From Thermosynechococcus sp. M46_R2017_013 (lineage in GTDB: Bacteria; Cyanobacteriota; Cyanobacteriia; Thermosynechococcales; Thermosynechococcaceae), in assembly GCA_015296025.1 (NCBI GenBank), contig DVDZ01000162.1, forward strand, positions 1-34,840: a stretch of DNA of 34,840 nt, written 5' to 3'. Shown in pieces: positions 1 through 7,787 of this stretch (within the stretch, counting starts at the first letter, position 1; each line of letters begins with the position of its first letter). The translations under genes were made by a program, and so were the position numbers. The notes beneath the pieces were generated by a model. That model did no database searches, had not been told where the DNA came from, and saw nothing but the letters and a program-made list of their open reading frames with translations.

Positions 1-474
1 CCCGGTTTGCCACGCTCGTGGACGGCACGTTCTACGCGCCGCTCAATTGCTTCCAGCGGCAGGAAGCCCCCTTGCGCAAAGCGCAGCAGGCGCTCTCTTG
101 TAAAGTGAAATTAAGAAAGCGAAGCGCATTGGCAACGCCTGCCGCGATTTCCTGCACAAGAGCTCGAGCGGAATCAACAACAGCCAGGCGATGGTGGGTA
201 TTGAGGACTTACGGATGCGGAAGATATCCAAGTTGGCAGCAGGCATAACCGAACCACTGGGTAGAAACTTGGGGTCAAGTCCATCCTCGACCAAGGCTGG
301 TTTAAGTGCCGTTGCTAACTGGAATACAAGCTGGCGTGGCGGGGCGACTGGCTGGTGGTGGACAACCGGCGGCCACAGTTCCGGTTCGCCTGTAAAGTGA
401 GCGGTGCTGTAATGTCGCCAGCAGCAGGAACCCTCAGCCTTCAGGCCAAGGAGGAGGTCAAGAAGGCCTTCTAG
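1..474 (+). pseudogene. Decayed TnpB (IS200/IS605-type) remnant, cut by the window edge
   Basis: Pieces of a TnpB RNA-guided nuclease/transposase-associated protein are readable in three frames. From base 3 the frame reads RFATLVDGTFYAPLN and then KAQQALSCKVK, the stretch that follows the RuvC-I aspartate in TnpB. Near 110-115 the frame shifts and reads IGNACRDFLHKSSS and AMVGIEDLRMRKISK, which contains the RuvC-II glutamate (IEDL). Near 285 it shifts again to ILDQGWFKCRC, an in-frame TAA (probably an old CAA), and LEYKLAWRGDWLVVVD. The tail RFACKVSGAVMSPAAGT corresponds to the extreme C-terminus of related TnpBs, so the zinc-ribbon segment between these pieces has been lost. The segment normally between residues KVK and IGNA is also shortened. 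Two frameshifts, one stop and two deletions mean it is inactive. No transposon end or TnpA partner is visible in the window. The family call is from remembered motif similarity. Confidence 0.82.
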
Positions 475-499
475 CCTAGAGGATAGGGACAGCGATCGT

Positions 500-505
500 T
501 ATAAT
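500..505 (+). promoter_or_regulatory. Possible -10 box (TATAAT) ahead of the coiled-coil gene
   Basis: A consensus TATAAT lies 38 bases before the ATG at 543 and directly after a CGATCG half of a HIP1-like site. No convincing -35 hexamer is visible 17 bases upstream, so the call rests on the -10 match and its position between the TnpB remnant and the next gene. Confidence 0.4.
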
Positions 506-542
506 TGGAGCAATTCTTAGCACTCGCCCAGGTATCAGGATC

Positions 543-1619
543 ATGGTCAGTCCAGAACCCCCTAGCAACCAACCCGATGACCTCCTAGAAAGCATCGTCA
601 GTGATTTGGGTGAGTTGGACGAGCCTCCCGCACAGAATATCGATCTCAATTCTCTGACAGCAGAATTGGAGTTGCTCACCAGTACCGCAGAACAGCGGGC
701 GATCGCCCAAAACAAAGCCTTACAGGAGCAGATTAGCCGGCTCACTGCAGAACTGAACAACGTTCAACAGCAACGGGATCAACTCAGTCAAGATCTTGTC
801 CGCCTTCAGCAGGAGCATGAAGCCCTCTTGAGCAAGAGGCAAGAACTGGGGGCGCAAGCAGCAACATCAGCGGTAGAAACAGCCCCCCTTGAGGTGGAAA
901 TTGCCCGCCTCCGTGAAGAAAACGCCAACTTGAGCGGCCTACGGCAAAATCTTGAACAGGAACTGGCACAGGCTCTCATTCAACAAGACGAGCTTCAGCA
1001 ACAACTTGCGACACTGCAAGTTCAGGTCTCCCAGATTCCCGAACTGCAAAGTCAAGTTGCCACACTGCAATCCCAAGTTGCGCAAATTGAAGCCCTTCAA
1101 GATCAACTTGCTTCATTACAAGCGGAAAAAGCTGCTCTCGAACAACAACTTGAGACGGGGCTGGCTGCTTCACCACCGGCTCCTTTAGAGGATACAGCCC
1201 TTCTCAGTAACCCTCCAGATGCCGGCCTTGCCCAACAACTAGCGGAGATAACGCGGCAGCTTACCCAAGTGGAAAGGGAGCGCGATCGCCTGCAAGAAGA
1301 ACTTGCCCAAGCTCAAAATGAACTGCACGCCCTTCAGCAAGACTTAGAAGCTCTGCGCAGCCCATCCTCAACCGTTGTCCCTACGGAACTGACCCTTGCA
1401 GCCCAAGAAAATCACCAACTGAAGCGAGAACAGCGGTGGCGTGACAGAGTGCTCTGGATTAGTGGCATTGCAGCAACTGTAGTTTCTGCCTTGAGTGTGA
1501 GCTTAAATTTCCCTCAGCCTATTGGCCGCATTGTGCCGCCTGTCGCTGCCTTGGCGGTTCCTGTGATCACAACGGTTCTCGCTAAGGGTAGATCAACCTC
1601 TAGTGAGAAGACTGCCTAG
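543..1619 (+). CDS. Coiled-coil protein with C-terminal membrane segments
   Basis: This is a 358-residue protein of unknown function. Residues about 50-290 are almost continuous heptad-rich coiled coil, full of Q, E, L and A, with repeated LQ/LxxQ units such as VATLQSQVAQIEALQDQLASL. The last 60 residues are hydrophobic: WRDRVLWISGIAATVVSALS followed by a second apolar stretch, PPVAALAVPVITTVLA, which suggests a C-terminal membrane anchor or hairpin with the coil in the cytoplasm. The N-terminal 40 residues are acidic. The ATG follows a plausible -10 box and the gene ends 62 bases before the ATP synthase gamma gene on the same strand. No enzyme motif is seen. It could be a structural or scaffold protein, but the sequence does not say which. 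Confidence 0.7.
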   Translation: MVSPEPPSNQPDDLLESIVSDLGELDEPPAQNIDLNSLTAELELLTSTAEQRAIAQNKALQEQISRLTAELNNVQQQRDQLSQDLVRLQQEHEALLSKRQELGAQAATSAVETAPLEVEIARLREENANLSGLRQNLEQELAQALIQQDELQQQLATLQVQVSQIPELQSQVATLQSQVAQIEALQDQLASLQAEKAALEQQLETGLAASPPAPLEDTALLSNPPDAGLAQQLAEITRQLTQVERERDRLQEELAQAQNELHALQQDLEALRSPSSTVVPTELTLAAQENHQLKREQRWRDRVLWISGIAATVVSALSVSLNFPQPIGRIVPPVAALAVPVITTVLAKGRSTSSEKTA

Positions 1620-1681
1620 GCGATCCCTCTCTGGGATAAAATCTTAGGGCAGGGACGCTTTGCTTAGGAGTTTAGATTACC

Positions 1682-2629
1682 GTGCCCAATCTCAAAGCTA
1701 TTCGCGATCGCATTAAAACAATTAAAGATACCCGCAAGATTACCGAAGCGATGCGCCTCGTGGCGGCAGCAAAAGTTCGCCGTGCTCAAGAGCAAGTGAT
1801 GGCGAGTCGTCCCTTTGCCGATCGCTTGGCGCAGGTGCTGTATAGCTTGCAAACTCGGTTACGCTTTCAAGATGTTGATTTACCTTTATTGGCCAAGCGT
1901 CCTGTGAAGAAGGTGGCGCTGCTAGTAGTGACCGGCGATCGCGGTCTGTGCGGTGGTTACAATGCCAACGTTATCCGTCGGGCAAAGGAACGGCTCCAGG
2001 AACTCGAAGCTGAAGGCGTCAAATATACGCTGGTGATTGTTGGTCGCAAAGCTGCTCAATACTTCCAGCGCCGCAACTATCCCATTGATGCAGTCTATTC
2101 TGGCCTCGAGCAAATCCCCTCTGCCAGTGAGGCAGGTCAAATTGCCAGTGAATTGCTCTCCCTCTTTCTCTCGGAAACGGTGGATCGGGTGGAACTCATC
2201 TACACCAAGTTTGTCTCCCTCATTAGTTCAAAACCCGTTGTCCAGACCCTCCTCCCCTTGGATCCCCAAGGGCTAGAGACCGCTGATGATGAAATTTTCC
2301 GCCTGACCACCCGTGGCTCCCAGCTACAGGTCAATCGTGAGAAGGTGGCTTCGACGTTGCCTGCTCTCCCCTCTGATATGATTTTTGAACAGGATCCTGT
2401 GCAAATTCTCGATGCTCTCCTGCCTCTATACTTGAACAACCAGTTGCTACGGGCACTGCAAGAGGCTGCTGCCTCGGAACTGGCAGCACGCATGACGGCA
2501 ATGAATAACGCCAGTGACAATGCCCAAGCCCTAATTGGTACTCTCACCCTCTCCTACAACAAAGCTCGCCAAGCCGCCATTACTCAAGAGATTCTGGAAG
2601 TGGTCGCTGGCGCTGAAGCTCTCCGTTAG
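1682..2629 (+). CDS. atpG: ATP synthase F1 gamma subunit
   Basis: Gamma subunit (called atpC in many cyanobacteria), the rotating central stalk of the F1 motor on the thylakoid membrane. The 315-residue product begins with the family hallmark [20 protein letters not shown] and [15 protein letters not shown], continues with the DRGLCGGYN motif, and ends with the conserved C-terminal helix [25 protein letters not shown]. The start is GTG at 1682, fixed by this conserved N-terminus, with AGGAG at 1666-1670. The central region around residues 195-235 is longer than in E. coli, as in other cyanobacteria and chloroplasts, and lacks the redox cysteine pair of plant gamma. The other ATP synthase genes are not next to it, which is common for gamma in cyanobacteria. 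The following glycosyltransferase begins 15 bases after its stop. Confidence 0.97.
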   Translation: MPNLKAIRDRIKTIKDTRKITEAMRLVAAAKVRRAQEQVMASRPFADRLAQVLYSLQTRLRFQDVDLPLLAKRPVKKVALLVVTGDRGLCGGYNANVIRRAKERLQELEAEGVKYTLVIVGRKAAQYFQRRNYPIDAVYSGLEQIPSASEAGQIASELLSLFLSETVDRVELIYTKFVSLISSKPVVQTLLPLDPQGLETADDEIFRLTTRGSQLQVNREKVASTLPALPSDMIFEQDPVQILDALLPLYLNNQLLRALQEAAASELAARMTAMNNASDNAQALIGTLTLSYNKARQAAITQEILEVVAGAEALR

Positions 2630-2632
2630 CGC

Positions 2633-2637
2633 AGGAG
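2633..2637 (+). promoter_or_regulatory. Shine-Dalgarno AGGAG that points to a CTG start
   Basis: AGGAG lies 7 bases before CTG at 2645 and just after the gamma-subunit stop. The downstream codons from 2648 encode the expected beta-1/glycine-rich N-terminus of the glycosyltransferase. No ATG, GTG or TTG is available in that frame between the in-frame stop at 2627-2629 and GTG at 2705. Confidence 0.6.
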
Positions 2638-2644
2638 TTGTCCT

Positions 2645-3715
2645 CTGAAACTTCTCTTTGTTTCCACCTCAGTTGGCCCTCTAGGCACGGGAAAAGGGGG
2701 CGGTGTGGAGTTGACGATTCTCAACATGGCCCAAGCTTTGGGCGATCGCCAGCACACCGTTTACATCCTTGCTCCTGAGGGTTCCTACCTGCCTGTGGCG
2801 GCAACAATTGAGCCAGTACCCGGTGCCCTCCAAGTACCCGCCCAGCATCAAACCCGCGATCAACCAATTATGCTGCCGCCCAATAGTGTGTTAGCCAATA
2901 TGTGGGCACGGGTGCGGCAGCTACAAGATCAATTTGATGTAATTGTCAATTTTGCCTACGACTGGTTGCCCTTTTATCTGACGCCTTTTTTGAGTCGTCC
3001 TGTGGGGCATCTGGTGAGTATGGCCTCGGTCTCGGATGTCATGGATCGGGCGATCGCGGATGTCCTCGATCAGTATCCCGGCACCATTGCTGTCTATACC
3101 CGTACCCAAGCTGCCACCTTCCCTTTTGGCGATCGCTGTGTCTGCTTGGGCAGTGGCTTAGACCTCTCGCTCTACGACTTTTGTGCTGCCCCTGAAGAGA
3201 CCCTCTGTTGGCTGGGGCGCATTGCTCCCGAAAAGGGACTAGAGGATGCCGTCGCCGCTGTCAATGTCACCCGTACCCCTTTGAAGATCATGGGGCAACT
3301 GCAAGATCATGACTATTGGCAGCGGATTCAAACTGACTATCCCACTGCCCCCATTGAATACCTGGGATTTTTCCCCACACGGGAAATGCAAGCACATCTG
3401 CGGCGGTGTCGCGCCCTTCTGTTGACCTCCCGCTGGGTTGAAGCCTTCGGCAATGTGGTTATTGAGAGCCTCGCCTGCGGCGTTCCCGTGATTGCCTACA
3501 ATCGCGGTGGACCAAGTGAAATTATCCGGGATGGTCAGACGGGGTTTCTCATTCCCCCTGATTCTGTCGCCGCTTTAATTGCTGCCATTGGCAAAATTGA
3601 CCAAATTGATCGTGCCGCCTGTCGCCAGCAGGCAGAACAGGAGTATAGCCTAGCGGTTTACGGGGATACTGTGGAACAGTGGCTACAGCAAGTGGCAGCG
3701 CTGTCTCAAACCTAG
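2645..3715 (+). CDS. GT4-type glycosyltransferase (GT-B fold), apparent CTG start
   Basis: Family 1/4 glycosyltransferase, probably transferring sugar from a nucleotide-sugar donor in the cytoplasm; donor and acceptor are unknown. The reading frame from 2645 encodes KLLFVSTSVGPLGTGKGGGVELTI, the usual first beta strand and acceptor-side glycine-rich loop of this fold. The C-terminal half shows WLGRIAPEKGLEDAVAA, a YLGF segment, and the donor-binding motif EAFGNVVIESLACGVPVIAYNRGG followed by EIIRDGQTGFLIP, with the E-x7-E pair. If translation started at GTG 2705, the first 20 residues of the conserved N-terminus would be lost, so CTG at 2645 with its AGGAG is preferred, giving about 356 residues. 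It follows the gamma-subunit gene by 15 bases and could be co-transcribed with it. Confidence 0.85.
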   Translation: MKLLFVSTSVGPLGTGKGGGVELTILNMAQALGDRQHTVYILAPEGSYLPVAATIEPVPGALQVPAQHQTRDQPIMLPPNSVLANMWARVRQLQDQFDVIVNFAYDWLPFYLTPFLSRPVGHLVSMASVSDVMDRAIADVLDQYPGTIAVYTRTQAATFPFGDRCVCLGSGLDLSLYDFCAAPEETLCWLGRIAPEKGLEDAVAAVNVTRTPLKIMGQLQDHDYWQRIQTDYPTAPIEYLGFFPTREMQAHLRRCRALLLTSRWVEAFGNVVIESLACGVPVIAYNRGGPSEIIRDGQTGFLIPPDSVAALIAAIGKIDQIDRAACRQQAEQEYSLAVYGDTVEQWLQQVAALSQT

Positions 3716-3798
3716 CCTAGCAAACTGGCATGGCAAATTCTGCACTCCCCCATACAACCCTATACAATAGGCAAGGTGTGAGTGGAGATAAAACCTGA

Positions 3799-4843
3799 AT
3801 GGGCGAGGTTCTGTTCCCCAGAGCAAAGCGACGGTACTCATCCTTGCTCACTTCCTTTGCTATGGCAACAATTGCCAGTGCTGGCTTAGGGATCTGGCTT
3901 TTGCGGAACTTATCCCCAACCCCTGTTGCCCTTTCAGAACCAATTCCTGACCCGATTAAACCCCAACGGCCTCTGCCGCGGCCAATTTTAGACGGGCGCG
4001 ACCCGCTACTGGCGCCGCTACCCAGTCAGACCCCCCCCGTCAGCACCACCCGTCTCGACTTCTGCTAAGACTATCCTGCCCACTGTCCCTCCTCTTGCTC
4101 TCAAGCCTGTACCTCCCAGTCAAGGCCCTGCCCCTCAAGTACGGGTAGCGATCGCCCGCAATCAGCACTCCCTCACCATTGGCACCACCGTAGTTACTGC
4201 CGTTACCAATGATCAACAGCAAGTGATGACGCAGCTTGCCCCTTCCCAAGGTGCTGTGGTCACAGCCCGTGAGGGAGTATTGCTCTGGAATGGCCAACCC
4301 CTTGCTCTCTCCCTTTGGATTCGCCCCAGCAATCAACTGATATTCGTGGGTGAGAAATGGTATCGCGGTGTCGTCCGCCTCATCGCTCAGGGGAACACAG
4401 TTACAGCAGTCAACCAAGTAGATCTAGAACAATACTTAGTGAGTGTTGTCGGTTCAGAAGTCTATCCTGACTGGCCGATGGAAACCTTAAAGGCACAGGC
4501 AATTGCTGCCCGTTCCTATGCCCTTGCCCAGATGTTTCAACCCGCCAGCCGCTTTTTTGATCTGGGGAATGATGAGCGCTGGCAGGTGTATCGCGGTATT
4601 GAAACCGAGTGGAATACTACCCAAGCAGCAGTGCAAGCCACACGTGGTATTGTCCTTACCAAAAGCGGACGAATTATGGTTTCGATGTATGCAGCAACCG
4701 ACAACATTGTACGGGAGGTCTTTGGCGGGCGGGGAATGAGTCAGACGGGTGCCTATGAACTAGGCAGGCGCGGCTACAATCACCTGCAAATTTTAGGAAC
4801 CTACTATCCAGGGGCAGGCCTATCGCAAATTCGTCTAAATTAA
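3799..4843 (+). CDS. SpoIID/LytB-domain protein, interrupted by a +1 indel in a C8 tract
   Basis: Two reading frames make one protein. The first (from ATG 3799) has a short cytoplasmic N-terminus, a membrane segment (LLTSFAMATIASAGLGIWLL, residues about 14-33) and a proline-rich linker, then ends at 4068. The second frame carries the linker onward and the SpoIID domain: VDLEQYLVSVVGSEVYPDWPMETLKAQAIAARSYAL and FGGRGMSQTGAYELGRRGYNHLQILGTYYPG. The frames meet at a run of eight Cs (4031-4038); one C fewer gives a continuous product of about 347 residues. SpoIID in Bacillus is a lytic transglycosylase that cleaves glycan strands lacking stem peptides. The cyanobacterial members are presumed periplasmic wall-modifying proteins with unproven role. 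The break is either a sequencing error, slippage, or a real null. Confidence 0.8.
4031..4038 (+). repeat. C8 homopolymer at the frameshift point
   Basis: Eight consecutive Cs inside the proline-rich linker of the SpoIID-domain gene. Seven Cs would restore a single open frame. Confidence 0.9.
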
Positions 4844-4954
4844 GACGAAGTCATGAGCCAACTGATATAGATATGGCTGTTGCTAGTGACCTCAGGATAG
4901 AATATTCCCCCCAGCTGTACTGGCTATACTGAATGGGAGAGCTGGATTCTGAGA

Positions 4955-6673
4955 ATGGCTGCTGAGCTAGAATTCTTCTTTCAGGAAGCTGCTGCCAAGA
5001 AAAGTAACACGGCCTTTGCTAAAGGGTGGCAAAAACTGGCTCTAAAGAAAAACGAAGAGAAAGACAGGCAGGCCGCTATTGCTGCCCTGCATCATGCCCT
5101 TGCCCTCAATCCCACCCTCGAAACTTCATGGCAGTTATTGGGACTCCTGAGTGGCTACGACAGTAGGCCTGAAGTAGCCGAGGAGGCTTACCGCCGCGCA
5201 GTTAGCCTGAGGACAGATTGGGAATTAGGAATTCGCTATCTTTCCATAACGCGCCACCTTCTTTACAGCTACCGCGATGCAGCAGAGGTAGAGGAATGCT
5301 ATCAGCGCTTCAAGGCCGACCTTCTAGACTTCTACAGCGACTTTCAGAACTTTTCTACAGAGAAGAAAAAATCCCTTTACTCTTGGTTGCTCACAACGAA
5401 TACTTTCCTACTGCCCTATTTGGGCAAAGAAACGCGCAATCTCCAGCAGTGCTATGGAACCATCTTCCACGAAGTCCTAACCAGCGTCTTTCCGGAGGGC
5501 AAGGAGCGTCCGCCGCTGCCGCCAGTAGATCCCAACCAGCGCCTACGGATTGGCATTCTCAGTGAACACTTTTGGGAACACACGGTCTGGAAACTCATGC
5601 TCCATGGCTGGCTTAAACACCTTAATAAGGAAGAATTTGAGTTGTATGTTTACTCTGTTTCAGATCGAAATAATTCTTGCACAGAGATCGCTAAAACCTA
5701 CGCCTACAAATTTGTTCAGGGGAATCATCCCCCTGATTGGTGGTTAAAGCAGATCCGCTCTGATCGTCTCCACTTAATCCTTTTTCCAGAAATTGGCATG
5801 AGTTTCACGGTTTTAATGTTGGCGGCGTTGCGATTAGCGCCTATTCAGTGTATGAGTTGGGGGCACCCAGATACCTCGGGGCTACCTACAATAGACTACT
5901 TTCTCAGTAGTGAGTTAATGGAGCCTACCGACGGCGAGAATCACTACACTGAAAAATTGGTGCAACTCAAAAATCTTGGTATTTTCTTCTCGCCGCTGCC
6001 GCAGGATCCGCGGCCTCCCATCACCCGTGAGGAGTTTGGGCTTAAGAAGAACGCTGTTATCTACGGTTGCCTTCAGAGTGTTTTTAAGTATCTGCCCCAA
6101 TTTGACACTATCTACCCCGAAATTGCTGCATTGGTTCCCAACTGTCAATTTATTTTTCTCACCACCATGATGAGCAAGAACACTCGCCGGCGGTTTGAAG
6201 CGCGGCTAGAACAATCCTTTGCTGAAAAAAATTTAGACTATCGGGACTACTGTTTCTTCTCACGACCCTTGAACTTCTATGGCTTTACATCTATGCTCCA
6301 CTGCTTAGATGTTTTCTTGGATAGTATTGAGTGGTCAGGGGGTAATTCCACCCTTGAGGCGCTCTACTATGCTCAATTGCCCATCGTGACAACACCGGGG
6401 CGATTTATGCGCGGACGGCACACAGCGGGAATTCTAACCCTGTTAGAGATACCTGAACTAATTGCTCCGGATATCCCAGCCTACATTCAAAAGGCCGCCG
6501 AACTGGGGCAAAATCCTGAATATCGCCAGTATATCCGCCAGAAGGTGCATCAGAACCTCCCCAAAGTGTTTGCAGATCAAGCTGGCATACGTTCCCTAGA
6601 AGACTTTATTCGCACCACAGTGCGCGAATTTGCCGCTTCTAAGTGCTCCCCTGACCAATTCTGGACTCAATAG
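4955..6673 (+). CDS. TPR-linked GT41 (O-GlcNAc transferase / HMW1C-like) glycosyltransferase
   Basis: A 572-residue soluble protein. Residues about 15-110 hold TPR-like helices (AAIAALHHALALNPTLETSWQLLG). From about residue 195 a GT-B catalytic region of the OGT/SPINDLY type follows: LRIGILSEHFWEHTVWKLML, then APIQCMSWGHPDTSGLPTIDYFLSS, matching the OGT-like Q-x4-GHPxTxG-x2-xDYF signature. The donor site has VIYGCLQSVFKYLPQFD and the conserved DSIEWSGGNSTLEALYYAQLPIVT. Members modify protein serine/threonine with GlcNAc or asparagine with hexose in the cytoplasm. Which reaction applies here cannot be read from sequence. The gene stands alone with its own TATACT box near 4925; no obvious adhesin or target gene is next to it. 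Confidence 0.85.
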   Translation: MAAELEFFFQEAAAKKSNTAFAKGWQKLALKKNEEKDRQAAIAALHHALALNPTLETSWQLLGLLSGYDSRPEVAEEAYRRAVSLRTDWELGIRYLSITRHLLYSYRDAAEVEECYQRFKADLLDFYSDFQNFSTEKKKSLYSWLLTTNTFLLPYLGKETRNLQQCYGTIFHEVLTSVFPEGKERPPLPPVDPNQRLRIGILSEHFWEHTVWKLMLHGWLKHLNKEEFELYVYSVSDRNNSCTEIAKTYAYKFVQGNHPPDWWLKQIRSDRLHLILFPEIGMSFTVLMLAALRLAPIQCMSWGHPDTSGLPTIDYFLSSELMEPTDGENHYTEKLVQLKNLGIFFSPLPQDPRPPITREEFGLKKNAVIYGCLQSVFKYLPQFDTIYPEIAALVPNCQFIFLTTMMSKNTRRRFEARLEQSFAEKNLDYRDYCFFSRPLNFYGFTSMLHCLDVFLDSIEWSGGNSTLEALYYAQLPIVTTPGRFMRGRHTAGILTLLEIPELIAPDIPAYIQKAAELGQNPEYRQYIRQKVHQNLPKVFADQAGIRSLEDFIRTTVREFAASKCSPDQFWTQ

Positions 6674-6703
6674 TCCCAAGAAATAGACTTACAAAAGGAT
6701 TGA

Positions 6704-7360
6704 TCAAATAGTGCGCACTCCGCTTAATGCAGTTACAATTGCAAAGACTAAAAATAAAGCTCCCCCACTCAGGGTCAGTGTCCGCTCCGAAATCCGTCCA
6801 GCCATCATTCCCCCTCCTAGAACCGCGATCGCTACACAAATTCCATGGCCAGCAATGGCACCGAGGGCAACGCCCAAAGCATGGCTAGTGGCAGCAAGGG
6901 TAATCGTAGCAATTTGGGTGCGATCGCCCCATTCAGCAATGAACGTAAGACTAAAGGCTTCCACAAAAGTCGCCCAAGCAGGATTACTCCCCCAACGGCT
7001 GAGATTGGCTTCCGCTTTCTCCACTGTTTCCACTGCCGCTTCGCACTCGTCCTCACAGGGGGTATCCCCCATCTGCAAGCCCTGAATCAGCATCTTTAGG
7101 CCGAAAATGGTGAAGAGCACAATTGCTGTATAAAAGGTCAATTCTCGCGGTAAAAGCTGAAAAACCTTGCCCACGGCCACTGACAACAGGGTCATTAGAG
7201 TGAGCGCGACCCATCCCCCCAAGAAAACCCATCGTTTTGAATGACGGGTTGCCAGAATCATAGTAATAAAGAAGGTTTTGTCTCCCAGTTCGCCAAGGGT
7301 GATGAGGGTCAATGCCGCAGTAAAAGCTGTTAGCATAGAAAAGGATTTCAACTTGACCAT
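6704..7360 (-). CDS. mnx: Mnx/GDT1-family (UPF0016, TMEM165) manganese exporter
   Basis: A 218-residue integral membrane protein with about six helices in two homologous halves, each carrying the family ExGD(K/R)T motif: LGELGDKTFFITMILATRH in the first and IAEWGDRTQIATITLAATS in the second. A charged loop rich in E and C (DTPCEDECEAAVETVEKAEA) separates the halves. In Synechocystis the homologue Mnx moves Mn2+ across the thylakoid or plasma membrane and protects from Mn excess; plants use PAM71 for supplying photosystem II. ATG at 7360 is taken as the start, but ATG at 7336 (MLTAFTAALTLITLGE) is equally plausible because the family usually begins close to the first helix. It converges with the GT41 gene, with only 30 bases between the stops. 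Confidence 0.9.
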   Translation of the reverse strand: MVKLKSFSMLTAFTAALTLITLGELGDKTFFITMILATRHSKRWVFLGGWVALTLMTLLSVAVGKVFQLLPRELTFYTAIVLFTIFGLKMLIQGLQMGDTPCEDECEAAVETVEKAEANLSRWGSNPAWATFVEAFSLTFIAEWGDRTQIATITLAATSHALGVALGAIAGHGICVAIAVLGGGMMAGRISERTLTLSGGALFLVFAIVTALSGVRTI

Positions 7361-7681
7361 CCCTTAAGGTAGCACGCTGCCATGACTGCCCTGAATTGTG
7401 CCGCCATCTTGAATCAGGTTGATTTGCCCCTCGATTGGCTAGGGCTGCATTACGTTTGATGACCATCGGCTCAAGTTTTAGTTTGGCTGTGAATATGCCA
7501 ATGGCCACCTAACGCGGAGGGGGCACAACCCCTGAATTTTGGCAAAGTTTAAGATACCTCCTGATATTTTGGGGACACCGTTTTGTAGCAAAGGAGAACC
7601 TAACCAAGCCATTCGCGTAGGCCATGGCTCACCGCTCTGTGCCTTTGTCAATATTCAAGTGTTTGGTGGCGGTTGCATGAA
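7361..7681. other. Intergenic region between mnx and tRNA-Leu
   Basis: No supported gene. A small hairpin GGGG-CACAA-CCCC is centred at about 7526 (4-5 bp stem), lying downstream of tRNA-Leu on the minus strand but without a T-run there. I looked for the conserved core of a yybP-ykoY manganese riboswitch ahead of mnx on the minus strand and did not recognise it. The mnx promoter is presumably here but no clear box pair stands out. Confidence 0.5.
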
Positions 7682-7763
7682 TGGGCGAGGTCAGACTCGA
7701 ACTGACATGGGGAAACCCCGCTACATTTTGAGTGTAGTGCGTCTACCATTTCGCCACTCGCCC
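7682..7763 (-). tRNA. tRNA-Leu (anticodon CAA)
   Basis: The minus strand folds as a class II tRNA of 82 nt. The acceptor GGGCGAG (7757-7763) pairs with CTCGCCC (7683-7689), with discriminator A at 7682. The anticodon arm is CTACA-CTCAAAA-TGTAG, giving CAA (reads UUG). A variable arm GCGGGGTTTCCCC and the T-loop GTTCGAGTC follow. CCA is not encoded. It lies 24 bases from the end of the membrane protein gene on the same strand. Confidence 0.96.
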
Positions 7764-7787
7764 TCAGACTTTTTACTATACCATGCT

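Noticed and set aside
7361-7540. Manganese (yybP-ykoY) riboswitch ahead of mnx
   Set aside because: The expected conserved GGGGAGUAG-type core and paired loop were not recognisable on the minus strand. A covariance-model search would decide.
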